DNA of 64,000 nucleotides from Porphyromonas asaccharolytica DSM 20707 (GCF_000212375.1 NC_015501.1:124001-188000); one strand, 5' to 3'; positions 9,019 to 17,160 are shown, numbered from the stretch's first letter. Numbers and translations are program-made. Notes: a model not told the origin generated them from the letters alone.

Positions 9019-9100
9019 GCGGTCGTGGCGGAATTGGTAGACGCGTTAGACTTAGGATCTAATGCCGCAAGGTGTGTGGGTTCGAGTCCCACCGACCGTA
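9019..9100 (+). tRNA. tRNA-Leu (anticodon UAG)
   Basis: The acceptor stem GCGGTCG/CGACCGT pairs with a G1-U72 wobble. The anticodon stem TTAGA/TCTAA encloses loop CTTAGGA with anticodon TAG. A long type-II variable arm and the T-arm GTGGG-TTCGAGT-CCCAC are present. Position 73 is A; CCA is not encoded. Confidence 0.96.
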
Positions 9101-9107
9101 CAACGGT

Positions 9108-9160
9108 AGAGAGACCTCTCTGAAACCCCTCGTGGGAGCAGACAGGTCTCTCTCTTTTTT
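9108..9160 (+). terminator. Terminator of tRNA-Leu
   Basis: AGAGAGACCT (9108-9117) pairs perfectly with AGGTCTCTCT (9144-9153), followed by a run of T. Confidence 0.85.
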
Positions 9161-9279
9161 ATTCCCGTCCCCACGCCACGTCCACCCTCTCTAGACCCAA
9201 GTCTCACGGTAAAAACGAGTTTCGGTGAATTATCCCGGCATAGTAACGTCGTTGTAATCGCTATGTGCGCCATAAATCG

Positions 9280-9287
9280 TACATTTG
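9280..9287 (+). promoter_or_regulatory. -7 box TACATTTG for the acyltransferase pair
   Basis: It matches TAnnTTTG just before the first plausible ATG codons at 9299 and 9308, and excludes a start at 9263. Leaders of only 5-15 nt are implied. Confidence 0.6.
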
Positions 9288-9298
9288 CAACAAATCAC

Positions 9299-10147
9299 AT
9301 GCAATCTATGCCTGAAGAGAGCTTTCATCCACAGCAGGTCGACATAGCAGCTATCCTCAATCGACGACGCAAGAAGCCATTGCCCGCTTTCGTGACCAAT
9401 GGGGTCGCTCGACTGATCCACCAGCGTGAGATCAATGATGTGCTACGTCGCTACGGACACCTTGAGGGGGTAGACTTTATGGATGCCCTGGTCCAAGAGT
9501 TTCGCATTGACTTAGCACTCATCGGTGCTGAGCATCTGCCAGCAGATCCTCGTGCACTCTTTATCAGCAATCACCCGCTAGGAGGACTGGACGGGATCTG
9601 TCTGACACACCTCATAGCTAGTCACTATCAGTCTGACATTCGCTACATCGTCAACGATCTCCTACTCAATCTCAAGCCGCTCGCCAATATCTTCGTTCCT
9701 GTCAACAAGTACGGAGCGCAGGCTCGCACCTCTATTCAGAGAATGCACGAAGCGCTTGAGAGCGACCTGCCCGTGATCACCTTTCCCGCGGGACTCTGCT
9801 CACGCCTCATCAAGGGACAGATACAGGATCCCCTCTGGCGACCTAGCTTTATCAAGCAGGCAAGACAATATCACCGTCCCATCGTACCGCTCTACTTCCA
9901 CGGGCGCAACTCGATGAAGTTTTACCGTATCGAGCAGCTACGCAAGGCGCTCGGCATACGCTTTAACATAGGCACCGCATTGCTGCCACACGAGATGTTT
10001 GCCGCACAGGGCAGCTCCTTTACCATAGTGGTCGGGGAGCCTATCCCTTACGAGACGCTCGAAGGTATAAGACCTAGTGAATTACCTGAGCAGGTAGAGC
10101 GCATCAGGCAGCAAGTATACCAACTGAAAGACCAACTACCCAAATGA
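9299..10147 (+). CDS. PlsC-like acyltransferase, GlsA/OlsA-type (glycine lipid O-acylation)
   Basis: 282 residues. The lysophospholipid acyltransferase fold is shown by SNHPLGGLDG (the His/Asp catalytic pair, near residue 97), FVPVNKYG, ITFPAGLCSR and VPLYFHGRNS. The next gene, a GNAT-type N-acyltransferase, overlaps it by 4 bp. The same two-gene arrangement in Bacteroides (glsA/glsB) makes glycine lipids: N-acylation of glycine with a 3-hydroxy fatty acid, then O-acylation by this enzyme. It probably acts at the inner face of the cytoplasmic membrane. Function is assigned by family and neighbour. ATG 9308 is the alternative start. Confidence 0.85.
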   Translation: MQSMPEESFHPQQVDIAAILNRRRKKPLPAFVTNGVARLIHQREINDVLRRYGHLEGVDFMDALVQEFRIDLALIGAEHLPADPRALFISNHPLGGLDGICLTHLIASHYQSDIRYIVNDLLLNLKPLANIFVPVNKYGAQARTSIQRMHEALESDLPVITFPAGLCSRLIKGQIQDPLWRPSFIKQARQYHRPIVPLYFHGRNSMKFYRIEQLRKALGIRFNIGTALLPHEMFAAQGSSFTIVVGEPIPYETLEGIRPSELPEQVERIRQQVYQLKDQLPK

Positions 10148-11097
10148 GTGCTACAGAGCAACCCATCATAGCGCCGATAGATCGGCAATTGATCAGACAG
10201 GAGCTAACACCAGAGCTCTTCGTCCGTAAGACCAATAAGAGTAATAACGAGATCTACGCCTTTCGAGCTGCGCAAGCACCACACACGATGCGTGAGGTGG
10301 GACGTCTGCGCGAAGAGAGCTTTCGTGCGGGCGGTGGCGGTACGGGGCTTGAGTGCGATGTAGATAAGTATGATCTGATGGACGATGGCTATGTACAGCT
10401 CATCGTCTGGAGTCCTGAACTAGAGAAGATCATGGGTGGCTACCGGTACATCCTCGGTGAGGCGGTGCTACGCCATCAGGAGCAGACGGATGCGCTAGCC
10501 ACATCGCACATGTTCAGTTTCAGCGAGGAGTTTGTTCGCGACTACCTCCCCTACACGATCGAGCTAGGGCGCTCATTCGTGAGCCACGAGTTTCAGACGA
10601 CACGGGCGGGGCTCATGTCCTCCATCTACACGCTCGACAACTTGTGGGACGGGCTCGGAGCCTTGACAGTCATCTATCCTGAGATCAAGTACTTCTTTGG
10701 CAAGGTCACTATGTACAAGACCTACAACAAGTATTGCCGCAACCTGATCCTCAAGTTTATGGAGATCTACTTCGGCGACAAGGATCGCTTGGTCGTTCCG
10801 ATGAATCCTGTCGAGGTGGACATAGATCCCGAGGAGATAGATCGTCTCTTTGTCAAGAACGACCTCAAGAGCGACTACCGCACGCTTAAGGCGGAGGTGC
10901 GCAAGCACAATATCAACATTCCCCCGCTCTTTAATGCCTATATGTCGCTCACCCCGACGATCCGCATCTTCGGCACTGCGATCAACGATGAGTTTGGCGA
11001 TGTCGAGGAGACAGGACTACTGACCCCTATAGCGGACATTATCCCAGAGAAGAAAGAACGTCACATAAACACCTTCCAAAACACCCGTAAGTCCTAA
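10144..11097 (+). CDS. GNAT-fold N-acyltransferase, GlsB/OlsB-type (glycine lipid N-acylation)
   Basis: 317 residues, overlapping the acyltransferase by 4 bp (ATGA). The core is the acyl-ACP N-acyltransferase (Acetyltransf_5, OlsB-like) signature: VGRLREESFRAGGGGTGLE, later GGYRYILG, FSFSEEF and ELGRSFVSHEFQ. In Bacteroides GlsB joins a 3-hydroxyacyl chain to glycine as the first step of glycine lipid and serine-glycine dipeptido-lipid synthesis. The C-terminal 90 residues (after about 225) are family-specific. The tight coupling supports a two-enzyme pathway. An ornithine-lipid role is possible but less likely in this phylum. Confidence 0.85.
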   Translation: MSATEQPIIAPIDRQLIRQELTPELFVRKTNKSNNEIYAFRAAQAPHTMREVGRLREESFRAGGGGTGLECDVDKYDLMDDGYVQLIVWSPELEKIMGGYRYILGEAVLRHQEQTDALATSHMFSFSEEFVRDYLPYTIELGRSFVSHEFQTTRAGLMSSIYTLDNLWDGLGALTVIYPEIKYFFGKVTMYKTYNKYCRNLILKFMEIYFGDKDRLVVPMNPVEVDIDPEEIDRLFVKNDLKSDYRTLKAEVRKHNINIPPLFNAYMSLTPTIRIFGTAINDEFGDVEETGLLTPIADIIPEKKERHINTFQNTRKS

Positions 11098-11109
11098 GAG
11101 CTCAGCTTC

Positions 11110-11520
11110 ATGGCTCTCGCTAATGAGCTCGGTGCCGCTGGCGAAAAGGCAGCTCAGCGCTACCTCCTCTCTCGACGGATACGCATCCTCGAGGTCAACT
11201 GGCGTGATCCGCTCTGCGAGATAGACATCATAGCGTCTGACGGGCGGTACCTACTGATCGTTGAGGTGAAGAGCCGTATGGAGTACACCGCCACGAGTCC
11301 GCTAGATGCGATCAATGTGGCGAAGGCTCATCAGATGATGCTCGGCGGTATGCGCTATGCACAGCGAATGCGCATCGACCTACCGGTACGTTATGATGTC
11401 GTCGAGGCACTCTACTGCCCTGCGAGCGATCTCTTTGAGATTAAGTACCACAGGGGATACTTCCCCGCAGAGGAGATCGCCCTTCAGGAGGCACTCCCCC
11501 ACGGCTCTGCCCAGCCCTAG
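11110..11520 (+). CDS. YraN family (UPF0102) predicted nuclease-fold protein
   Basis: 136 residues. The family pattern is GAAGEKAAQRYLLSR near the N-terminus, then NWRDPLCEIDIIASDGRYL and IVEVKSR (E-x-D ... E-V-K, a PD-(D/E)XK-like core). Biochemical role is unknown. It begins 12 bp after the GlsB-like gene and is probably on the same transcript. Confidence 0.9.
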   Translation: MALANELGAAGEKAAQRYLLSRRIRILEVNWRDPLCEIDIIASDGRYLLIVEVKSRMEYTATSPLDAINVAKAHQMMLGGMRYAQRMRIDLPVRYDVVEALYCPASDLFEIKYHRGYFPAEEIALQEALPHGSAQP

Positions 11521-11674
11521 ATGAGAGTTTGTTCACGGCAGCTGAGTGCAAAGGTAGTCTAAGCAATAAAAGGAGCTGCGCCCTACTGCATGCTAGTGAG
11601 CTTCTACAAGAATCTATCGTCTGCCAACGTTTCTCAATCGGTCTCAAGATATGGGTGCGCACTTCCTTTTTATC

Positions 11675-11682
11675 TATATTTG
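11675..11682 (+). promoter_or_regulatory. -7 box TATATTTG for the next lipoprotein
   Basis: It matches TAnnTTTG 18 bp before the ATG at 11701 and rules out upstream in-frame starts. The rest of the 180-bp gap (11521-11700) shows nothing recognisable. Confidence 0.65.
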
Positions 11683-11700
11683 CAGAAAGGACTCGCAGTT

Positions 11701-12231
11701 ATGAAACAAACTCACTTACCCAAGCTATGGTGCGTCGTTGCAGCCATACTGTTTATGCTCACCCTGTCGGGCTGTGGGCTGAATGCTCCTCAGGTGAAAA
11801 CGTACCTCCCCCTATCTCAATACGAGTACGCCTACATTGCTCCAACGGGCAGCGTGTTAGGATCATTTGGCGGCTACTCACAAGCCAACCTTAACTCTGT
11901 CAATCCTAGAGACTTTATCGCTGGGCAGCTCTTCAAGAGAGGCATTATAGTCGTTCCTGAGATCAATCCCGCACAGGCACAGAAGACGCTTGTCGTAAGC
12001 TACGGCGAGGGCGACAAGAGAAATATATTGGTCGGCTATGCTCTAGAAGTTACTATCCAGCTAACTACTGCCGACATGAATAAGCTCGTGGCAGTAGCTA
12101 CTGCCGAAGGGTATGGAGAGACCGAGTCTGACAAGATCCGAGATGCTATCTCACAAGCTATGACAGCACTCTTTGAGCCTGAAAAAATCAACGAGAGCTC
12201 CTCTCCCTTTTCCCTCGGACGCTACTTCTAA
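11701..12231 (+). CDS. Small lipoprotein, possibly DUF4136-like
   Basis: 176 residues. The signal peptide MKQTHLPKLWCVVAAILFML ends in a lipobox LSGC (Cys about 25). The mature part, about 150 residues, carries YEYAYIAPTGS, NPRDFIAGQLFKRG and a central block ending LFEPEKINES. The arrangement recalls DUF4136 lipoproteins, but the match by eye is weak. A periplasmic or outer-membrane location is likely. It has its own promoter and a strong terminator. Confidence 0.7.
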   Translation: MKQTHLPKLWCVVAAILFMLTLSGCGLNAPQVKTYLPLSQYEYAYIAPTGSVLGSFGGYSQANLNSVNPRDFIAGQLFKRGIIVVPEINPAQAQKTLVVSYGEGDKRNILVGYALEVTIQLTTADMNKLVAVATAEGYGETESDKIRDAISQAMTALFEPEKINESSSPFSLGRYF

Positions 12232-12307
12232 GCATCCTAGAGAATCCGTCCGTCTTACGGATCAGACGAACGACTAGTGGTGTAGCTGCGGTCGTATAGT
12301 GGATCTG

Positions 12308-12371
12308 GATACAACTAGGAGGCTCAACCGCTGTATAGTGCGATCGAGCCTCCTAGTTGTATCGTTTTTTT
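12308..12371 (+). terminator. Strong terminator after the lipoprotein gene
   Basis: An 18-bp perfect stem, GATACAACTAGGAGGCTC with GAGCCTCCTAGTTGTATC, a 20-nt loop, then GTTTTTTT. It lies between converging genes. Confidence 0.92.
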
Positions 12372-12404
12372 AGCTTCTTGTCAGATAGAGCCCTCTCTGG
12401 GGTG

Positions 12405-12914
12405 CTAGAAGTTGATCGAAAAGCCCATATCCAAGCCTAGACGATGCATTAGGCTGGGACCTGAGTAGATGCCCATCTTGTAGTCAATGCCTGATCTCCA
12501 TGCTACACGTGAGGTTATGGCGCAAGAGACACCGGCACCGACACCGATGGCTCCTCCGACGAAGTTGTAGCCCGAGAAGTGAATCATCTGGAGACCTCCG
12601 AAGGCATCCAAAAAGAAGTTCACATTACTCTTGGAGGGGAAGTAGTAAGTGACCTGAGGCCCTAGTCCGAGACCTCCTAGTTCACCAGTGCCCTCGTAGT
12701 GGATCGTAGCTCCTACGGAGAGGTTGTCCTTGACAAACCAACCCATAGAGGGGTTCACCAGTACGTTGAAGATACCAATTCCTCCATCAACGGCAACAGC
12801 CGAGAGGCTGAGAGTACCAGTAAACTCACGACGTCCAGCCGTCCTCTGAGCCTGTAGACTACAGACACTAAGAAGACTGACGATCAGTGCGATAAGCAGT
12901 GCTTTCTGTTTCAT
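12405..12914 (-). CDS. Small outer-membrane beta-barrel protein
   Basis: 169 residues from the ATG at 12914, chosen because the signal peptide MKQKALLIALIVSLLSVCSL-QAQ starts there. The mature protein alternates hydrophobic and polar residues in short Gly-rich strands (LSVGATIHYEG, GPQVTYYFP, GAIGVGAGVS) and ends in MGFSINF, a terminal-Phe strand typical of Omp insertion signals. It resembles 8-stranded OmpA/OmpW-type barrels. No partner is nearby; function is unknown. Confidence 0.8.
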   Translation of the reverse strand: MKQKALLIALIVSLLSVCSLQAQRTAGRREFTGTLSLSAVAVDGGIGIFNVLVNPSMGWFVKDNLSVGATIHYEGTGELGGLGLGPQVTYYFPSKSNVNFFLDAFGGLQMIHFSGYNFVGGAIGVGAGVSCAITSRVAWRSGIDYKMGIYSGPSLMHRLGLDMGFSINF

Positions 12915-13027
12915 ATGACTTATGTTATGTGACAAATAAATGATTTCTCGTCAAGTCCTTCCCAAATCCTGCAGGGATACACCGAAAATGTACAAAAAGT
13001 TAAAGAGATCCGTCCTTTTTTGTAGAC

Positions 13028-13541
13028 CAGGGCTGACGCATTATATACAGTGAGTTCATCTATCTCCTTATTTCTCGCTTGTCGCTAATATGTAGCTTCT
13101 GAAAGAGCGATTATGATGCGTTAGCCCTGACTGGGCAAATTAGGCGCTGGCTCGTTACAATAATTTATGACCAACTACATATCGATACGGAGCTGTGTTG
13201 GGGAAAACTGATTTCCACGTGGAGATTTCGAAATTTCCACGTGGAGGATTTTTATTTCCCACGTGGGGAAGAAAAAACTCTTCGGAGGAATCAAATGAAA
13301 CTTCGGAGGAAATGAATCACGCCCACGTGGAAAATAAAAAATATCCACGTGGAGATTTGAGATTTTCTACGTGGATTTTCAAGAAAGGAGGGAATCGGAC
13401 GAGTCCCCTCGTAAATATATGTAAAGCAACAAGAGGTGAGGATCGCGAGAATCCATGGGCTGACACATTACATTATAATGAGCTCATCTATGCCTCACTT
13501 GTCGCTAATGTGTAGCTCCTAATTATAATGCATCAGTCCTG
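13028..13541 (+). mobile_element. Composite repeat element (514 bp) with 10-bp target duplication, carrying a CACGTG array
   Basis: The ends are CAGGGCTGACGCATTATA and TATAATGCATCAGTCCTG, which pair as inverted repeats at 16 of 18 positions. The direct repeat TTTTGTAGAC flanks it (13018-13027 and 13542-13551). Inside are two direct copies of a roughly 95-bp mini-element (13028-13125 and about 13458-13541, each with GCTGACNCATTA-type ends) either side of the CCACGTGG array. An inverted relative is at 39403-39857. No transposase is encoded; the ORF across it (PRGD/STW-rich) is a by-product of the repeats. It fills the 660-bp gap between genes. Confidence 0.8.
13215..13374 (+). repeat. CCACGTGG six-site array, copy 1
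   Basis: Palindromic octamers start at 13215, 13237, 13259, 13323, 13345 and 13367 (the last is CTACGTGG): spacing 22, 22, 64, 22, 22. The 56-bp centre holds two copies of CTTCGGAGGAA around ATCAAATGAAA. The spacers of the left and right halves are partly complementary, so the whole can fold as one imperfect hairpin. Confidence 0.9.
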
Positions 13542-13570
13542 TTTTGTAGACTAATTTCTACATCTAGTTG

Positions 13571-13601
13571 TTGCATTTTTCTTGATTTATCTGTACATTT
13601 G
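13571..13601 (+). promoter_or_regulatory. Promoter of the BIG2 lipoprotein gene
   Basis: TTG at 13571-13573, a 20-bp spacer and TACATTTG at 13594-13601. The leader is about 70 nt to the ATG at 13677. Confidence 0.75.
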
Positions 13602-13676
13602 CTTTTAAGAAGGGTCAGCATACACGCTACTGATCTGAGACTTCAAAGAATACATACTAACCAAAGCAATATTTCT

Positions 13677-15035
13677 ATGAAACGAATTGCAGTTTTACTT
13701 TCTTGTGTTGCTCTACTGGCAATAGTCTCTAGTTGTAACAAGCCTGATCCAGCTCCCCAGCCTCAACCAGTCAACCCAACGGGCATCACCATCAGCCCCA
13801 CGACGGTCTCTCTCAGTGTAGGTGAGACCCAGCAACTGACGGCGGTTGTAGAGCCTACGGATCACAACTTCTCTGTAATCTATAGCTCCAACAAAGCTAC
13901 GGTGGCAACCGTCGACAACAAGGGACTAGTCACGGCTGTTGCTGAGGGCGAAGCCATGATTACCGCCACGGTAGGGAACCTATCGGCTACTGCTAAGGTG
14001 ACCGTCAAGGGAGCCTCCATTTCAGCCGAACAGGAATTGCCACTCCTGAAGTTTGATCCAAAGAAGGACGACTCTGAGAAAATCATCGATGCTGAGATCC
14101 TCGCCTACGAAGAGAAGTTAGGTCGTCAGCCTCAAGATATCAAATACTCTAGCAAAGTAACTGTCCCAGGCTTCGTCAATAAAGATCTGTCTGTCATTCC
14201 TGCAGTCGCTTATGGTATAGAGATAGAAGAGACCGCTGATATCATCCTATGCTACAGCAAGGAGCCTGTCGAGAACGCTACAAAGACTCAAGAGATGCTT
14301 CGTAAGCTAGGCTTCACCAAGTTTGAGAAGGTCAACGTAAGAATCGACAGCGATGGCAATACCGTCCCTGGATTTCGCTCACGTAATGACCAAAACAAAG
14401 AGATCTCTCTCATAGCTAAGCAAGACTACTCACACAAGGGCGACTTTGATGCCAGTATGTCTATAGAGATTCAGCGTCACCAGCTGATCCCTACGAAGCA
14501 TAAGATCCTCCGAGATGCTAAGGATATGCCCTCTATCGAAACGCTACTCACTAAAGATGGTAAGAAGATTGAGGAGTTTGAAAACGCTCTGGGTCTCCGT
14601 GTGCTAGAAGAAAGTGAAGAAGGTAGTGTCAACCAGCGATTCAATACCAAGCCCGAATGTGTCGATAAGACCAACCTGGAGTGGGTGCTCTATGTCCGCA
14701 CTTCATTCTTTAGCGACCAGCTTTTCATCAATTCGCAGTCCAATGCAATAGAAGGATATTCCGATCTCTATTCTGACGACTTCAAGAGCTATCTTGCTAA
14801 CATTGGTTTTGACAAGGATTACCAAATCATCAAGGAGACAGTTCTTGCTAAGAACGCTCAGGGCGATATCTGTATGGGGTATATCGACCTTATGTTCAAC
14901 TGCTGCTATATTCAGTTCGTCCCGAAGGAAACCTCAGAAGCGTCTTACAGAAGACCCCAGAGAGCCTCACATTGGGGCCTGCAAGGCGGTATGACGGCAC
15001 TTGACCGTCCCGTCTCTTGTTTACTAGACCGATAA
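13677..15035 (+). CDS. BIG2-domain lipoprotein of a local paralogous family
   Basis: 452 residues from the ATG at 13677; the upstream in-frame ATG at 13599 lies over the promoter. The lipobox is IVSSC (Cys about 20). A Pro/Asp-rich linker is followed by a bacterial Ig-like group 2 domain (ITISPTTVSLSVGETQQL, then AEGEAMITATVGN; about 35-112). The C-terminal 330 residues are not recognised; the start of that region (DAEILAYEEKLGRQPQDIKY) resembles YTFEEIEAYEKQLGLRKQ in the lipoprotein at 28238, so the two are probably paralogues. A surface or periplasmic location is likely; function is unknown. Confidence 0.8.
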   Translation: MKRIAVLLSCVALLAIVSSCNKPDPAPQPQPVNPTGITISPTTVSLSVGETQQLTAVVEPTDHNFSVIYSSNKATVATVDNKGLVTAVAEGEAMITATVGNLSATAKVTVKGASISAEQELPLLKFDPKKDDSEKIIDAEILAYEEKLGRQPQDIKYSSKVTVPGFVNKDLSVIPAVAYGIEIEETADIILCYSKEPVENATKTQEMLRKLGFTKFEKVNVRIDSDGNTVPGFRSRNDQNKEISLIAKQDYSHKGDFDASMSIEIQRHQLIPTKHKILRDAKDMPSIETLLTKDGKKIEEFENALGLRVLEESEEGSVNQRFNTKPECVDKTNLEWVLYVRTSFFSDQLFINSQSNAIEGYSDLYSDDFKSYLANIGFDKDYQIIKETVLAKNAQGDICMGYIDLMFNCCYIQFVPKETSEASYRRPQRASHWGLQGGMTALDRPVSCLLDR

Positions 15036-15073
15036 CTGGTAAGCACTACCCGACTAAGGGTCATAACAATCAG

Positions 15074-15111
15074 CAATGGTCACGGGGGAAATGCCAATTT
15101 CCTTCGTGACC
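15074..15111 (+). other. Long hairpin after the BIG2 lipoprotein gene
   Basis: ATGGTCACG and CGTGACCAT frame an inner GGAAAT/ATTTCC stem. It has no T-run, so it is an imperfect terminator or RNA 3'-end structure. Confidence 0.4.
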
Positions 15112-15263
15112 ATATCGCGTATAGCCGCTTAGTATAATGCGTCATACCTCCTCACCTTCGTACTTCTCACGAGTAGCGACAACTAGGGGTACACAATCCG
15201 TACCTCCACAAGAGGATTAGTCTTTTGTAGAGCTGCTAGTCAGCATTTTAATCAACTTCATAA

Positions 15264-15440
15264 TGAGACTGTTGCATAAAGGCGAATCGCTGTGTTGCTT
15301 TCGGGATTCGGCTTCGGTCACATACGGAGGTATGCTCCCTTCAGACCTCACCCTCAGCGCCTTGCGCTTCATCCTTTCTGCAAAGTCTGGACAATCTTGC
15401 GAGCAAGATTGTGAGACTGTTGACTTTTGCAACAGTCTCA
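15264..15440. mobile_element. MITE-A copy 3 (177 bp)
   Basis: Same family as 2170-2345 and 3628-3804. Ends are TGAGACTGTTGCA and TGCAACAGTCTCA, flanked by the 3-bp direct repeat TAA (15261-15263 and 15441-15443). It is intergenic, upstream of tRNA-Pro. Confidence 0.92.
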
Positions 15441-15499
15441 TAATGAGCCCTGCCAAACTTAGCATCCGGCTGAGCAGTATGTGGTGTCGCATTATTTAG

Positions 15500-15507
15500 T
15501 ACCTTTG
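15500..15507 (+). promoter_or_regulatory. -7 box of tRNA-Pro
   Basis: TACCTTTG about 45 bp before the tRNA. Confidence 0.7.
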
Positions 15508-15551
15508 CAGTCGCAAGTAGGGACTAGTCGCCGTAGGGCGGTAGTCACTAT

Positions 15552-15624
15552 CGGGATGTAGCACAGTTGGTAGCGCGCCACGTTCGGGACGTGGAGGTCG
15601 GAAGTTCGAGTCTTCTCATCCCGA
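15552..15624 (+). tRNA. tRNA-Pro (anticodon CGG)
   Basis: The acceptor CGGGATG/CATCCCG carries the C1-G72 pair typical of bacterial tRNA-Pro. The anticodon stem CCACG/CGTGG encloses loop TTCGGGA, anticodon CGG. The T-arm contains GTTCGAG; discriminator A; no encoded CCA. Confidence 0.96.
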
Positions 15625-15627
15625 CTC

Positions 15628-15666
15628 AAGGTGATAGTCGAAGTAGTTCGGCTGTCACCTTTTTTC
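15628..15666 (+). terminator. Terminator of tRNA-Pro
   Basis: AAGGTGATAG pairs with CTGTCACCTT (one G-T pair), followed by TTTTTT. Confidence 0.85.
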
Positions 15667-15692
15667 TTTGCACAGATTGGCGAAGACAGGGC

Positions 15693-15797
15693 TTTCCAAC
15701 GTTGGAACTAAAGAGTTCCCCCCTTGGACCTTAAGCTCCAAGAGGGGATTTGTTTTTGGGAACTCGTATGTATATCGGGTTCAACACGATACAAAGA
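15693..15797 (+). repeat. GGAACT/AGTTCC palindrome repeat, copy A
   Basis: It contains GTTGGAACTAAAGAGTTCC, a diverged second unit, and a tail GGAACTCGTATNTATATC...TTCA(A/G)CACGATAC shared with 48312-48462. The remaining part of the gap to 16015 carries a decayed GACGCA...TGTGTCCCTACA unit (about 15910-15945) and nothing else recognisable. Confidence 0.75.
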
Positions 15798-16014
15798 GCG
15801 TAGATAAACGACCCAATCGATGGCGATGCACAGATATGTGAGGGCGGGCGGTCGTCCGTTGTAGAGCCCCAAGACGAGTATTAAGTCAAAGTACTGACAC
15901 TGTCACCTTTGACACAGCGGACGCACAGATCATGTGTCCCTACATGTCGCTACACATCAGCATGTTGGACTTGTTTGTAATGAGATTTGCGGGGACTAGA
16001 GCTCTACCCTCTTT

Positions 16015-16045
16015 TTTGTGTCAGTCTTCTTTTTTGCTACCTTTG
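16015..16045 (+). promoter_or_regulatory. Promoter of the YitT-ricT-gldH cluster
   Basis: TTTG at 16015-16018, a 19-bp spacer and TACCTTTG at 16038-16045. Transcription from about 16051 makes the ATG at 16111 the likely start, not the upstream ATG at 16060. Confidence 0.8.
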
Positions 16046-16110
16046 TGTAACTTCTGAGTTTGGTGTCGTGGGACGTGTTCCCTCTTCGCCAAATAATAAA
16101 CTTGTCACTC

Positions 16111-17127
16111 ATGACTACGAAAAGACCTTTACGCTATCCCGATCCACGCAAGTCTGCGCGCTTTCTAAAGGATGTCCTACTCATCTTCGCTGGTGTAGTC
16201 GTCTACACATTCGGTTGGACAGCCTTCATCCTCTCTCAAAACATCACCTCGGGAGGACTGGCAGGACTGACCACTATCATTCAGCTGGCGACAAATATCC
16301 CGGCCAGTATACCTTACAACATCATCAATGTCGGCTTGCTACTCCTCTCGATATGGATCCTAGGGTGGCGCTTCTCGATGAAGACGATCATAGCCGTCCT
16401 AATGCTTGCCGTCACGATCCCCGTAGGACAAGCGTTTTTTACCCCCATGGTGGGACAAGGACTAGAGGTGTACAACAATCTGCCCACGTGGCTGACGAGT
16501 ACACTCCCTAACTTCGGGCCACTCTTGGCGTCCGATGAGCCATTTGTCGCTCTAATCGTCGGTGCTGGACTCTGTGGTGCCGGACTAGGCCTGGTCTTCT
16601 CTGCCAATGGTAGTACAGGTGGCACCGACATTATCGTTGCTATCATTAATAAGTACAGCACGCTCTCTCTAGGTCGTGCCATGATCTTTATGGATGCGAT
16701 CATCGTCACGACGGGTGCAGTTGTCAGCCACTTCTTCGGACCTCAGTACAGTTGGGGTACAGCGCTAGGCAAGCTCGCCTTTTCCTTCATCGAGATCACG
16801 ATCGTAGGGCAGATGCTGGACTACATTATGGATGCCAATAAGCAGTCTGTACAGCTACTCATCGTCAGTACCAAGTACGAGCAGCTCAGCGAGGCTGTAA
16901 CACGTCGCCTAGGGCATGGATGCACCATACTCCACGGCGAGGGAGGCTATAGTCACCAACCGATGCACGTGGTGCTGGTGACCATCCGCAAGAACCTGCG
17001 TGGAGGTCTCTACCAAGTGATTAACTCGGTAGACCCGAACGCTTTTATCTCCGAATCTACGGTGCACGGCGTATATGGGCAGGGCTTTGACTCGCTCGAG
17101 CGAGTAACTGGACGAAAGAAGAAGTAA
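16111..17127 (+). CDS. YitT family membrane protein
   Basis: 338 residues from the ATG at 16111. Five to six transmembrane segments occupy residues about 20-230 (VLLIFAGVVVYTFGWTAFIL; SGGLAGLTTIIQL; GLGLVFSANGSTGGTDIIV). The Gly-rich SGGLAG and GSTGGTDI motifs are typical of YitT/DUF161. A soluble DUF2179 domain follows (from about 255: QLLIVSTKY, TVHGVYGQGFD), a cyclic-nucleotide-type small-domain fold. Transport function is unknown. It lies 34 bp before ricT. Confidence 0.92.
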   Translation: MTTKRPLRYPDPRKSARFLKDVLLIFAGVVVYTFGWTAFILSQNITSGGLAGLTTIIQLATNIPASIPYNIINVGLLLLSIWILGWRFSMKTIIAVLMLAVTIPVGQAFFTPMVGQGLEVYNNLPTWLTSTLPNFGPLLASDEPFVALIVGAGLCGAGLGLVFSANGSTGGTDIIVAIINKYSTLSLGRAMIFMDAIIVTTGAVVSHFFGPQYSWGTALGKLAFSFIEITIVGQMLDYIMDANKQSVQLLIVSTKYEQLSEAVTRRLGHGCTILHGEGGYSHQPMHVVLVTIRKNLRGGLYQVINSVDPNAFISESTVHGVYGQGFDSLERVTGRKKK

Positions 17128-17160
17128 TCCTCCTCCTCTCCCCTTTTTTGAAACTAATTG

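Noticed and set aside
13215-13374. CACGTG sites as ParB-binding parS
   Set aside because: parS needs TGTTTCACGTGAAACA; the flanks here are CC/GG and the sites are clustered in four separate gaps with no parAB nearby.
13195-13515. Repeat-rich ORF encoding PRGD/STW peptides (similar ORFs at 39523 and ahead of 20747)
   Set aside because: They are translations of the CACGTG arrays. The 22- and 64-bp spacing changes reading frame, so no common protein is encoded.
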